From an uncultured Spirochaetaceae bacterium (GTDB lineage: Bacteria > Spirochaetota > Spirochaetia > Sphaerochaetales > Sphaerochaetaceae), in assembly GCA_946410375.1 (NCBI GenBank), contig CAMKAB010000011.1, forward strand, positions 1 to 11,901: 11,901 nucleotides of DNA, in the 5' to 3' direction. Each line of letters begins with the position of its first letter. Within the stretch, counting starts at the first letter, position 1. Below the pieces are notes generated by a model. That model was not told the origin of the DNA. It saw only the letters and a list, made by a program, of their open reading frames with translations, and did not search any database. Both the position numbers and the translations under genes were made by a program. Positions 1-7,116 of this stretch are shown here, in pieces.

Positions 1-81
1 GCGAAATCGCCGCGGTGTGACCAGCGGAAAATCGGACGGAGTGCCGCCCCGCGTATCAAATTGCGAAATATCTAAAATCAG

Positions 82-127
82 GGGGGAAGCGATAAACACG
101 AAAGTTCATCGCTTCCCCCTTTTGTTT
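82..127 (+). terminator. Strong rho-independent terminator of a gene ending at the left edge
   Basis: A perfect 12-bp stem (GGGGGAAGCGAT at 82-93, ATCGCTTCCCCC at 108-119) with a 14-nt loop is followed by TTTTGTTTT. The T tract is on the plus strand, so it serves a rightward gene. Only the last few codons of that gene can be here: one frame is open from base 1 to a TAA at 73-75, seven bases before the stem, and another closes with TGA at 18-20. Neither short tail is recognisable, so no product is named. Confidence 0.85.
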
Positions 128-175
128 TACGCTCCGCTTCCTGCGCCATTTTCCACCTGTCAGTTGAAAAAACAC

Positions 176-196
176 AAAAAGAGAGCCAGTCTTTTT
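176..196 (-). terminator. Weak hairpin with U-rich tail, possible flhF terminator
   Basis: About 80 bases past the flhF-like stop codon, AAAAAGA (176-182) pairs with TCTTTTT (190-196) around a 7-nt loop. Read on the minus strand it is followed by a GTGTTTTTT tract. The stem is almost all A-T, so it would be a weak terminator. It is the only candidate between this gene and the strong hairpin at 82-119, which could also stop leftward transcripts partly. Confidence 0.3.
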
Positions 197-276
197 ATTG
201 AAAAATTCCCTGCCGCACAATGCAAAACCGAGCGGAACTCATAAGAATCCCTGAGTTTAAACGACAAGCGGTAAAA

Positions 277-1764
277 TCACGCACCCTGCAAAATTGAACC
301 GATATTTACGCTGAAACCTTTAAGACGTTCCAAAAGCGCCTTTGATGTCGCCATTTCAAAATCTTTCGGCACAACACGTCCGTCCGAAATATAAACGAGC
401 GGCTTATCAATAGAGTGCAACGCGGAAATCACATTCCCAACTGTTCCCGTCAGGTCAAAGAAAGTAATTGCCACCATATTAACGGCAAATGCGGAATAAT
501 TATGAATAAGAATTTCTATATCCGAATTTTTCATATACGCCGGAATGGTAAGCAGAAAACTCGTATTCGCCGCATCGGTAACGTTCATAAGCGCGTACAA
601 TTTATAATCCGCTTCGTTTGAAGAAAGAGCTTTCCCGTATGTGTCAATAAAAAAGAGGTTGTCATTATCCCTCCGATACAACGCATCACTCAAAGAAGAC
701 TCGTTCGTAACCGCATCAAAACCGATGTTTAAAACATCAGCAAGTTTCTTGTAATGCTCCGCATCATCCCTGCAATCGTTCATATTATCCGCAAGAACTA
801 TACGAACATTTCGCTGGGCTTCCCCCTGAGAGGAAAGAGAGTACACCCACGCAAGTTTGCTCACAAGGTTCGTTTTTCCGCTTTGAGACGTCCCCAGAAC
901 CGCAACGTTCCGCTGTGGGCGCTTTTGGTATGTATGTGAAATCTTAAAAGAGGAACTGATTTTATCAAAAAGCATAAACTCCAATTCTTCCATTCTCATT
1001 TCGGGAACATTCGCAGAAGTGATAAAACCTCCCAAAAGCTCGTCTTTACACCATTTTATGTAAGACTCGGAAAAATCGTTTTGTCTTAAAATCTTTTCTA
1101 TTATGGAATTATAGTAATCAAGGCGATAATCTTCCGCACTGCGCCCTCCGGAAGAAAGCGCTTCGGAGAAAGACGGATTTGCATTTCCTCCTCCCTCGCC
1201 TGCCGCACCTTGCATAAAAACTCCGGCATTTCCTCCGCTTACCGCACCTTTAGCATAACCTCCCGCACTTCCGGCATTCGCAGAACCGTAAAAAACGCCC
1301 GCATTCCCCGCATTTTCCGCAGTCCGCGAACCTCCTCCGCCGTTTCCCCAATTTGAAGAGGATTGCGAAAAACCTCTCCGGCTTCCGGCACTCACAGCAC
1401 CTTGCGCAAAATTCCTTGCGTTTCGGTACATATAGCCGATATCCTCTTCCCTTTGAGCCTTTCCGCCGCCGATATTTTCACTATTATGGTTTTCCCCGGA
1501 GTCCGCCTCTTCCATACGCTCGGCGGATAAATCAGCATTATCTTTTTTCGGAGTAACGGTTTCCGTTTTTTTTACATCCTCGTCCTCGTTGTCTTCTTCC
1601 GCAATATAGCAGGTAAGCTCGCAGTGGGCGGACTTTCCGATTCCGAAAAGCCCTCCGCTTTTCACGTTTTTCATACTCTGAACACGCAACTTTGCACCAT
1701 ACTGCTTTGTCGCTTTTCTCAATGCGTCCGAATACGTGTCTCCTATAACCGTGAAATATTTCAT
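277..1764 (-). CDS. flhF: FlhF-like SRP-family GTPase with altered nucleotide motifs
   Basis: The 495-residue product resembles spirochaete FlhF, an SRP-type GTPase that sets flagellar number and position at the cell pole. Residues 1-55 match the FlhF N-terminal domain (start MKYFTVIGDTYSDALRKA, then a GGLFGIG loop). Residues 95-205 are a Gly/Ala/Asn/Ser-rich low-complexity linker with repeated GNAGVF and GAVS pieces. Residues 212-280 look like the helical N domain and 285-490 the G domain. The P-loop is intact (GTSQSGKT, 291-298). G3 is DTYGK (374-378) rather than DTAGR, G4 is TFFD (434-437) rather than TKxD, and the DTxR-type G2 is not evident. The FlhF-typical VGN (442-444) and SDGRVVPKD (460-468) are kept. 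It follows hslU by 83 bp, with AGGGG about 10 nt before ATG and a TATAAT-like box at 1785-1790 but no good -35. FlhF ancestry is fairly sure; GTP hydrolysis is doubtful. Confidence 0.8.
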   Translation of the reverse strand: MKYFTVIGDTYSDALRKATKQYGAKLRVQSMKNVKSGGLFGIGKSAHCELTCYIAEEDNEDEDVKKTETVTPKKDNADLSAERMEEADSGENHNSENIGGGKAQREEDIGYMYRNARNFAQGAVSAGSRRGFSQSSSNWGNGGGGSRTAENAGNAGVFYGSANAGSAGGYAKGAVSGGNAGVFMQGAAGEGGGNANPSFSEALSSGGRSAEDYRLDYYNSIIEKILRQNDFSESYIKWCKDELLGGFITSANVPEMRMEELEFMLFDKISSSFKISHTYQKRPQRNVAVLGTSQSGKTNLVSKLAWVYSLSSQGEAQRNVRIVLADNMNDCRDDAEHYKKLADVLNIGFDAVTNESSLSDALYRRDNDNLFFIDTYGKALSSNEADYKLYALMNVTDAANTSFLLTIPAYMKNSDIEILIHNYSAFAVNMVAITFFDLTGTVGNVISALHSIDKPLVYISDGRVVPKDFEMATSKALLERLKGFSVNIGSILQGA

Positions 1765-1847
1765 ACCTGCTTCCCCTGCATACGATTATATGCCATTTTC
1801 GGTCATATTACCGCAAAAAACTAACCGAGATTCTTATCCGCAGACGC

Positions 1848-3260
1848 TTACAAAATATATCTTGAAAGATCCTGATTCTTCACAACATCCTTCATTCTTT
1901 CGTTTACGTAATCCGGAGTAATATTCACCGTCTGACCGTTCAATTCGTCCGCACTGAAAGACAATTCTTCCAATACCTTTTCCATAATGGTATACAAGCG
2001 TCTTGCTCCGATATTATCGGTGGAAGAATTCACCTCGTATGCAAGTTCGCTGATTCTCCTGATAGCCTCGTCCGTAAATACGACATTCACCCCTTCCGTT
2101 CCGAGTAATTCCTTGTACTGCAATGTGATAGCATTCTTCGGTTCTTTCAGTATTTTATAGAAATCATCAGCTTTCAACTCGTCAAGTTCCACCCTGAGCG
2201 GGAAGCGGCCTTGAAGCTCAGGAATTAAATCGGACGGCTTTGAAACATAGAACGCTCCGGCTGCGATAAAGAGGATGTGGCTCGTGTCAATAACGCCCCA
2301 TCGCGTGTTCACCTTTGTTCCTTCAACAATGGGCAGAATATCTCTCTGAACCCCTTCGCGGGAAACATCGGGAGAAGATCCCTCTTTGGTACGACCGGCA
2401 ATCTTATCAATCTCGTCTATGAAAATGATTCCCATCTGCTCGGTGCGCTCTTTTGCGATTTCAACCGCTTTTTCAGGGTCAACCGAACGCTCCTGCTCTT
2501 CCTGAGTAAAAATCTCTCTGGCATGCTTCACCGTTATTTTTCTTTTCTGTCTTTTCCTCGGAGCTGTGCTTTGTATCATTTCTCCGATTGAACCTAAAGC
2601 GTTCTGCAAGTCATCCAAAGAAGAGCCCATCATTCCGATCTCCACACGAGGTCTTAAATCCACGGAAATTTCTATTTCCTTATCTTCAAGCTCGCCTTTT
2701 CTGAGTCGCGCTCTCATGTCCTCACGCACACGAACTCTTGATTCTTCAAACTCAGGATCCCCGTTCTTATTCTTTTCCATATCGGGAAGAAGCTGGTCCA
2801 GCAAACGCTCCTCAACGCGTTCTTTTATTTTAGGTCCGTTCTGCTCCGCAATCTCCTTTTTCACCATAGATACGGCGGAAGACATCAAGTCCTTAACCAT
2901 GGATTCAACATCACGTCCTACATACCCGACTTCGGTGAACTTAGTGGCTTCAACCTTAATAAAAGGAGCCTTTGCGAGACGTGCGATTCTGCGGGCTATT
3001 TCCGTTTTTCCGACACCTGTGGGACCTATCATAATAATGTTTTTCGGGTAAACCTCTTCGCGCATCGCTTCCGTGAGCCTCTTGCGTCGAGTACGGTTTC
3101 TGATTGCCACGGCAATGGTTTTCTTCGCGTTCGACTGCCCGATAATATATTTATCCAGTTCTTTAACTATCTCTTTAGGCACCATTTGGTCTAAATTATA
3201 CGTCTTTTCCGTTTCCTGTTCCGACAGGACAGGCATATTCGTATTTACGATTTCGTTCAT
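1848..3260 (-). CDS. hslU: HslU, ATPase subunit of the HslVU protease
   Basis: HslU is the AAA+ unfoldase that feeds proteins into the HslV peptidase in the cytoplasm. The 470 residues are complete: Walker A GPTGVGKT (79-86), the GYVGRD pore loop (112-117), an I-domain from about 120 to 250, Walker B IIFIDEID (278-285), DVSREGVQRDILPIVEG (298-314), and GARRL (418-422) as sensor 2. The C-terminus SRYIL is the tail that inserts into HslV to activate it. There is a roughly 20-residue N-terminal extension compared with the E. coli protein. The first ATG is chosen because GAGGA lies 5 nt ahead of it. The gene lies 276 bp downstream of hslV, a wide gap for this pair, and that gap is filled by tandem repeats. 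No separate promoter or terminator for hslU is evident, so co-transcription with hslV is likely. Confidence 0.97.
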   Translation of the reverse strand: MNEIVNTNMPVLSEQETEKTYNLDQMVPKEIVKELDKYIIGQSNAKKTIAVAIRNRTRRKRLTEAMREEVYPKNIIMIGPTGVGKTEIARRIARLAKAPFIKVEATKFTEVGYVGRDVESMVKDLMSSAVSMVKKEIAEQNGPKIKERVEERLLDQLLPDMEKNKNGDPEFEESRVRVREDMRARLRKGELEDKEIEISVDLRPRVEIGMMGSSLDDLQNALGSIGEMIQSTAPRKRQKRKITVKHAREIFTQEEQERSVDPEKAVEIAKERTEQMGIIFIDEIDKIAGRTKEGSSPDVSREGVQRDILPIVEGTKVNTRWGVIDTSHILFIAAGAFYVSKPSDLIPELQGRFPLRVELDELKADDFYKILKEPKNAITLQYKELLGTEGVNVVFTDEAIRRISELAYEVNSSTDNIGARRLYTIMEKVLEELSFSADELNGQTVNITPDYVNERMKDVVKNQDLSRYIL

Positions 3261-3347
3261 TTTTTCCTCATTTCCGGACGCCTTTACGCCCTTACATTAA
3301 TTCATTCACACTGTTTGCGCACTCAAAGCATCATTATTCAGAGCCTA

Positions 3348-3507
3348 CCGTCATTCTGACAGCACACACATTGTTTCAAGCATTCAGCCGTCATTCAGGC
3401 ACTCCGCACATCAATATCCGCATTCAGCTGTTATTCAGACAACACACACATTATTTCAAGCGTTAAGCCGTCATTCAGACACTCCGCCACTCATCACAGA
3501 TGCCGCA
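3348..3507. repeat. Four ~40-bp imperfect tandem units between hslV and hslU
   Basis: The motif YYGTYATTCWGRCA recurs at 3348, 3388, 3428 and 3468, exactly 40 bp apart. Alternate units resemble each other most, so the array also reads as an 80-bp repeat: 3348-3412 and 3428-3492 agree at roughly 54 of 65 positions by eye. A more decayed unit may lie at about 3299-3341. The period is not a multiple of three and no ribosome-binding site or long frame runs through it, so it does not look coding. It fills most of the 276-bp hslV-hslU spacer and would be transcribed with the operon. No strong hairpin is seen. Confidence 0.75.
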
Positions 3508-3536
3508 CGCAAAGCAACCCTGTCTTCTCCGCAAAC

Positions 3537-4070
3537 TTATATTTCCTCAACGAGGAACTCGTTATCCGTGTATATGCAAATGCTTGAAGCAATATCAAGC
3601 GATTTTAACGCAACGTCCCTTGCGGACAAGTTCTTATCCGCATCCATGTAGGCGCGCGCCGCCGCACAGGCGTAGTTTCCTCCGCTTCCGATACCGATTG
3701 CGTCATACTCCGGTTCAAGAACATCTCCCGTTCCGGTAATCAGAAAAATATTTTTTCCGTCCGACGCAAGCATCATAGCTTCAAGCCTTCTTAATTCCCT
3801 TGAAAGACGCCATTCCTTTGCAAGATTAACCGCTCCACGCGTCAAATCTCCGTTCACTTCCGCAAGTTTCTTCTCAAAAAGCTCAAAGAGCGTGAATGCG
3901 TCCGCTGTTCCGCCTGCAAAACCTATAATTATTTTGTCATTATATATACGGCGCACCTTTCGGGCATTCCCCTTCATAACGGTGTCCCCGTTTGTAACCT
4001 GTCCGTCTCCGGCAATAGCAACATGTCCGCCATGCTTTACCGCAACTATCGTAGTTCCTCTAAAACTCAT
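3537..4070 (-). CDS. hslV: HslV, peptidase subunit of the HslVU protease
   Basis: HslV is the proteasome-like threonine peptidase of the HslVU complex. The 177-residue product has the standard length. A five-residue propeptide (MSFRG) precedes TTIVAV, so Thr6 becomes the catalytic N-terminal Thr after processing. AGDGQVT (20-26), the GFAGGTADAF segment and GIGSGGNYA are all family-typical. AAGGA lies 6 nt before the ATG. The gene heads the hslVU pair, lies 155 bp after dprA, and has a plausible promoter of its own in that gap. The dprA-hslV-hslU order is shared with other spirochaetes. Nothing is missing from the active site, so the protease should be functional. Confidence 0.97.
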   Translation of the reverse strand: MSFRGTTIVAVKHGGHVAIAGDGQVTNGDTVMKGNARKVRRIYNDKIIIGFAGGTADAFTLFELFEKKLAEVNGDLTRGAVNLAKEWRLSRELRRLEAMMLASDGKNIFLITGTGDVLEPEYDAIGIGSGGNYACAAARAYMDADKNLSARDVALKSLDIASSICIYTDNEFLVEEI

Positions 4071-4190
4071 TTCACATCCTTTTTAAAACACTCCGTTTCC
4101 GCGGGATTAAAAACCCCTCAAAAATAAAGCCTTCTTTTTTTACGTAATTATAGAAAAAAGATAATAAAAAATAACTTTACCGACAAATAA

Positions 4191-4219
4191 AATATACAAC
4201 TTATCAAACACTTAGTCAA
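4191..4219 (-). promoter_or_regulatory. Sigma70-type promoter of hslVU
   Basis: On the minus strand TTGACT (4214-4219) is separated by 17 bp from TATATT (4191-4196). It begins 7 bp after the dprA stop and would give a leader of about 115 nt before hslV. The leader is very A/T-rich and contains another TATAAT at about 4148-4153 with no convincing -35. No CIRCE inverted repeat is seen, so heat control by HrcA is not supported. Confidence 0.6.
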
Positions 4220-4225
4220 TATGTT

Positions 4226-5209
4226 TTAAGGTATTAAATTTCTTTTTTTGTAAAAACTGCTTCCGAACCGAAACGCTCCGATATCATCATCGCGGGCGTT
4301 TTCAGCATAATATTTACACTTATAAATACCTGTAACGGATGAAATCACCTCCGCCCCATCCGCCACAAGACGCATACTTCCAGCCCTGTTGTACAATGTT
4401 CCGACTCCCGCTCTCGAAACGTATACATCTTTGTTCATTTCAAGCGCAAGACGCGCCGTGATAAGCGCTCCCGACCTTTTCGGAGCCTGCACAACCACAA
4501 CGGAATCGGAAAGAGAAGCGATTATCGCATTCCTTTTTGGAAAATTCTGCGGTAACGGAGGCATATACGGAGGGTACTCGCTCAAAATCGCCCCTCCGCA
4601 TCTGATTATTTTCTCCTTTAAGCCTTCCGTGTACGAAGGATACGGCACCTCAAGACCGCACCCCAGAACCGCAATGCAAGGCGCTTCCCCGCCCGTAGCC
4701 GCAGCACTCGCAAGAGATGATTCCGCACATTCACCCGAAAAACCGCAAATCTCCCCGTACCCTGCCGCAGCACCTGCAAGAGCTGCCTGATCGCACCCGT
4801 CCGCAAGTCCCGACACAACTCTCACCGAATTTATCGCAGCTTCAAAGCCCAACCGGTACGATGTCTGAAGCCCCATATTGTCCGTTTTTCTTGTTCCCAC
4901 AATCGCAACGCTCCTCACCGCTTTTCGCGGAATCGTTCCTTTTACGAAAATCATATACGGCAGGTCGCTCCGCTCATCATCCTCCATCGGAAAAAACGCA
5001 TCGGAGCTCCACCACACCTTATGTTCCCCGCTTTCATTGAGCCAGCGCAACGAGTCTTCCGCATCCCGCATTTTCAGCGTCACCTTCGGATTTTTCCGCA
5101 TAATCCCGGATACGGTCGTTCCGTTTTTGATAAAAAAATCCTTTTCTCTTCGGCTTAAACCCTTCATAAAACCGATACAGAGCCTTCTTTTCAATTCCGA
5201 CGAATCCAT
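4226..5209 (-). CDS. dprA: DprA/Smf DNA-processing protein
   Basis: DprA binds incoming single-stranded DNA and loads RecA during transformation. It is also widespread in species not known to be competent. With the start chosen here it has 327 residues. A short N-terminal helical part is followed by the Rossmann-like DprA core from about residue 80: VAIVGTR (101-107), SGLADGCDQAA (133-143), VLGCGLEVPYP (171-181), SEYPP (200-204), NFPKRNAIIA (212-221), SGALITARLAL (236-246). An Ala/Gly-rich insert at about 145-167 separates two core segments. No C-terminal winged-helix domain is seen. The start at 5209 has AGGGGGG 6 nt upstream, and the conserved region begins shortly after it. The frame stays open up to a GTG at 5371, which would add 54 residues unlike DprA with a badly spaced SD. 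Confidence 0.93.
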   Translation of the reverse strand: MDSSELKRRLCIGFMKGLSRREKDFFIKNGTTVSGIMRKNPKVTLKMRDAEDSLRWLNESGEHKVWWSSDAFFPMEDDERSDLPYMIFVKGTIPRKAVRSVAIVGTRKTDNMGLQTSYRLGFEAAINSVRVVSGLADGCDQAALAGAAAGYGEICGFSGECAESSLASAAATGGEAPCIAVLGCGLEVPYPSYTEGLKEKIIRCGGAILSEYPPYMPPLPQNFPKRNAIIASLSDSVVVVQAPKRSGALITARLALEMNKDVYVSRAGVGTLYNRAGSMRLVADGAEVISSVTGIYKCKYYAENARDDDIGAFRFGSSFYKKRNLIP

Positions 5210-5215
5210 TCTTTT

Positions 5216-5222
5216 CCCCCCT
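5216..5222 (-). promoter_or_regulatory. Ribosome-binding site that sets the dprA start
   Basis: AGGGGGG on the minus strand stands 6 nt before the ATG at 5207-5209. No comparable site precedes the upstream in-frame candidates: the GTG at 5369-5371 has an AGGA only 2-3 nt away, and the ATG at 5294-5296 has none. Confidence 0.55.
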
Positions 5223-5413
5223 GTTTTCCCATGTCTTCGTAAGCGTTCGTCCGTTTTCTTTGAGACAGACTCTACGTTTACGCTTATATAATCCATCGAA
5301 AGTTGATTTTGCGCTAAATCGCACTCAGGCATATCTGAAATCGGGTTTTTCAGAGCGTTTAAAAAAAACACATTCCTAAATCATCGTAAAAAACTCATAA
5401 TCAGGCGCAGAGA

Positions 5414-5564
5414 CAAAACCCGCAACACGTTATCAGGTACGGCTGTACAATGCGGCGATTGTTTCGTCGGGAGGAACACAGACAAAGCCCATAACACACG
5501 GTGAAGCAAGATCACGGACACTATCTTTACTGAATGAGGCAAAACCCGCAACACGTTATCAGGT
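5414..5564. repeat. Dispersed direct repeat, two exact 25-bp copies and one degenerate copy
   Basis: An identical 25-bp sequence occurs at 5414-5438 and 5540-5564 (core CCCGCAACACGTTATCAGGT). A third, diverged copy lies between them at 5483-5502 (CAAAGCCCATAACACACGGT). A possible fourth trace is near 5618-5635. Spacings are 69 and 57 bp, so this is not a simple tandem array. The intervening sequences do not resemble each other. Confidence 0.7.
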
Positions 5565-5642
5565 GCGATAAAGCAGCAAAACAGATACCTCGAAATCCGT
5601 CGAATAAAAGCTGAAAAGACGCAGGAAAAACCGCAAGCCCGC

Positions 5643-5673
5643 AAAAAAACGGAGCCGCTCTCGCAACTCCGTT
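5643..5673 (-). terminator. Rho-independent terminator of nfnAB
   Basis: Read leftward, AACGGAG (5673-5667) pairs with CTCCGTT (5654-5648). The stem extends inward through two T-G wobbles and two G-C pairs to a GAGA tetraloop, about 11 bp in all, followed by a run of seven Ts overlapping the stem end (5649-5643). It lies 34 bp past the nfnB stop. Confidence 0.9.
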
Positions 5674-5706
5674 AAATAAAATCAAGACAACAATTTTCTA
5701 AATGTC

Positions 5707-7116
5707 TTATTTCTTACTCAAATACTCGTCAATCGCCTTTGCGGCAACCTTTCCGGCACCCATAGCACTGATAACCGTGGCGGCACCCGTTACGGCATCT
5801 CCGCCAGCATACACGGCATCTCTGGAAGTAAGACCATCCTCATTGATAATGATACCGCCATGAGCGTTAACTTCAAGCCCGGGAGTGGTGTTCTTAATCA
5901 GAGGATTAGGAGAAGTACCCAAAGCCATAACAACCGTGTCCACATCAAGCTCAAACTCTGAACCCGGAACAGCAATCGGACGACGTCTGCCGCGCTCATC
6001 CGGCTCGCCCAATTCCATCTTAATGCAGCGGATAGCACGGACAAATCCGTTCTTCGGATCTCTTCTGTCATCAGGATTATTATAGCCCAAAATCTCAACA
6101 GGATTTGTTAAAATTCTGAAATCAATTCCCTCTTCCTCCGCATGCTCAACTTCTTCGCGACGCGCGGGAAGCTCCGTCATGGAACGACGATAAATGATGT
6201 AAACCTTTTCAGCACCGAGTCTTAAAGCGGTTCTCGCAGCATCCATCGCAACGTTTCCGCCGCCCACAACAGCAACCTTTCCGCCCTTCATAATCGGGGT
6301 GTCGTTCTTATCTCTGTACGCCTTCATCAAATTGCTTCGTGTTAAGAACTCGTTAGCGGAATAAACACCGTTCAGGCTTTCTCCCGGAATATTCATAAAC
6401 ATGGGAAGACCCGCACCGGAACCGATAAACACCGCTTCGTTCCCCATTTCAAAAAGCTCGTCAACGGTAAGCGTTTTTCCGATAACGACGTTTGTTTCCA
6501 CATCAACGCCCAGCTCTTTCAACGTGTTCACTTCTTTTGCAACAATCGCTTTCGGAAGTCTGAACTCGGGGATTCCGTACACGAGAACGCCGCCCGCAGT
6601 GTGGAGAGCTTCGTAAACGGTAACCTTATAACCTTTCTTTGCAAGATCTCCCGCGCAGGTAAGCCCCGAAGGACCGGAACCCACAACAGCTACTTTATGA
6701 CCGTTTGAAGCCGGAGCGGAAGCCTTAGCCGTGACATGGTTATTATGGTAATCAGCCACAAAACGTTCCAAACGTCCGATTCCCACGCTCTCAAACTTAA
6801 CGCCCATCGTGCATTTGCCTTCGCACTGCGTTTCCTGAGGGCACACTCTTCCGCAAACAGCCGGAAGGGAGGAAGACTGGGAGATAATCTGATACGCGCC
6901 CTCGTAGTCGCCTTTCTTAACGGACATAATGAAATCCGGAATGTTGATATTCACCGGACACGCCGCAACGCACGGACGATTTTTACAATTCAAACAACGG
7001 GACGCTTCCTTCAAAGCTATCTCTTCCGTATATCCTAAAGCAACTTCCTGAAAATTATGCGCTCTTACCTTAGCGTCCTGCGTAGGCATTGCGTTTTTTT
7101 TCGGTTCCAAAGCCAT
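5707..7116 (-). CDS. nfnB: NfnB, large subunit of NADH-dependent ferredoxin:NADP+ oxidoreductase
   Basis: With NfnA this flavoprotein forms the Nfn transhydrogenase, which couples NADPH oxidation or formation to NAD(H) and ferredoxin by flavin-based electron bifurcation. The 469 residues resemble the small subunit of glutamate synthase (GltD), the name often given to such genes. An N-terminal Fe-S domain carries Cys 41, 44, 49, 53 and 88, 92, 98, 102. An FAD-binding GSGPSGLTCAG follows (147-157), then the NADP(H) site GGGNVAMDAAR (285-295) and a C-terminal FAD motif with YAGGDAVTG (436-444). The start at 7116 is preferred over an in-frame codon 30 bp upstream because GGAGGTGA precedes it and its first base is the last base of the nfnA stop. 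No glutamate synthase large subunit is nearby, and the NfnA partner decides the assignment. Confidence 0.93.
   Translation of the reverse strand: MALEPKKNAMPTQDAKVRAHNFQEVALGYTEEIALKEASRCLNCKNRPCVAACPVNINIPDFIMSVKKGDYEGAYQIISQSSSLPAVCGRVCPQETQCEGKCTMGVKFESVGIGRLERFVADYHNNHVTAKASAPASNGHKVAVVGSGPSGLTCAGDLAKKGYKVTVYEALHTAGGVLVYGIPEFRLPKAIVAKEVNTLKELGVDVETNVVIGKTLTVDELFEMGNEAVFIGSGAGLPMFMNIPGESLNGVYSANEFLTRSNLMKAYRDKNDTPIMKGGKVAVVGGGNVAMDAARTALRLGAEKVYIIYRRSMTELPARREEVEHAEEEGIDFRILTNPVEILGYNNPDDRRDPKNGFVRAIRCIKMELGEPDERGRRRPIAVPGSEFELDVDTVVMALGTSPNPLIKNTTPGLEVNAHGGIIINEDGLTSRDAVYAGGDAVTGAATVISAMGAGKVAAKAIDEYLSKK

Larger units (their letters stand above)
5210..5706. other. 497-bp spacer between nfnB and dprA
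   Basis: Nothing coding is convincing here. The spacer holds the nfnAB terminator next to nfnB and then a dispersed repeat at 5414, 5483 and 5540, each listed separately. The 162 bp nearest dprA stay open in the dprA frame but do not resemble DprA. An 87-residue minus-strand frame (5381-5644) owes its internal DNVLRVL duplication to the repeats and has no good ribosome-binding site. No clear dprA promoter could be picked out. Confidence 0.6.

Noticed and set aside
17..244. 75-residue plus-strand frame at the left edge
   Set aside because: It runs straight through the strong terminator hairpin, has no ribosome-binding site and resembles no family.
277..1764. Reading the gene as a Jag/KhpB-type protein because of the N-terminal domain
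   Set aside because: The N-terminus also matches FlhF, no KH or R3H domain follows, and the C-terminal half has FlhF-specific VGN and SDGxVVP segments.
2566..3051. 161-residue plus-strand frame
   Set aside because: It lies fully antisense to the well-conserved hslU and its Ser/Arg/Pro-rich composition is that of a shadow frame.
3348..3507. CRISPR array suggested by 40-bp periodicity
   Set aside because: The whole unit repeats imperfectly; there is no pairing of constant repeats with unique spacers, and no cas gene.
4071..4190. CIRCE heat-shock operator in the hslV leader
   Set aside because: No TTAGCACTC-N9-GAGTGCTAA type inverted repeat is present.
5381..5644. 87-residue minus-strand frame with internal DNVLRVL duplication
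   Set aside because: The duplication is only the 25-bp DNA repeat read in one frame; there is no good ribosome-binding site and it overlaps the terminator edge.
5372..5644. Longer DprA starting at GTG 5371
   Set aside because: The extra 54 residues do not look like DprA, the SD is too close to that GTG, and a well-spaced AGGGGGG precedes the ATG at 5209.
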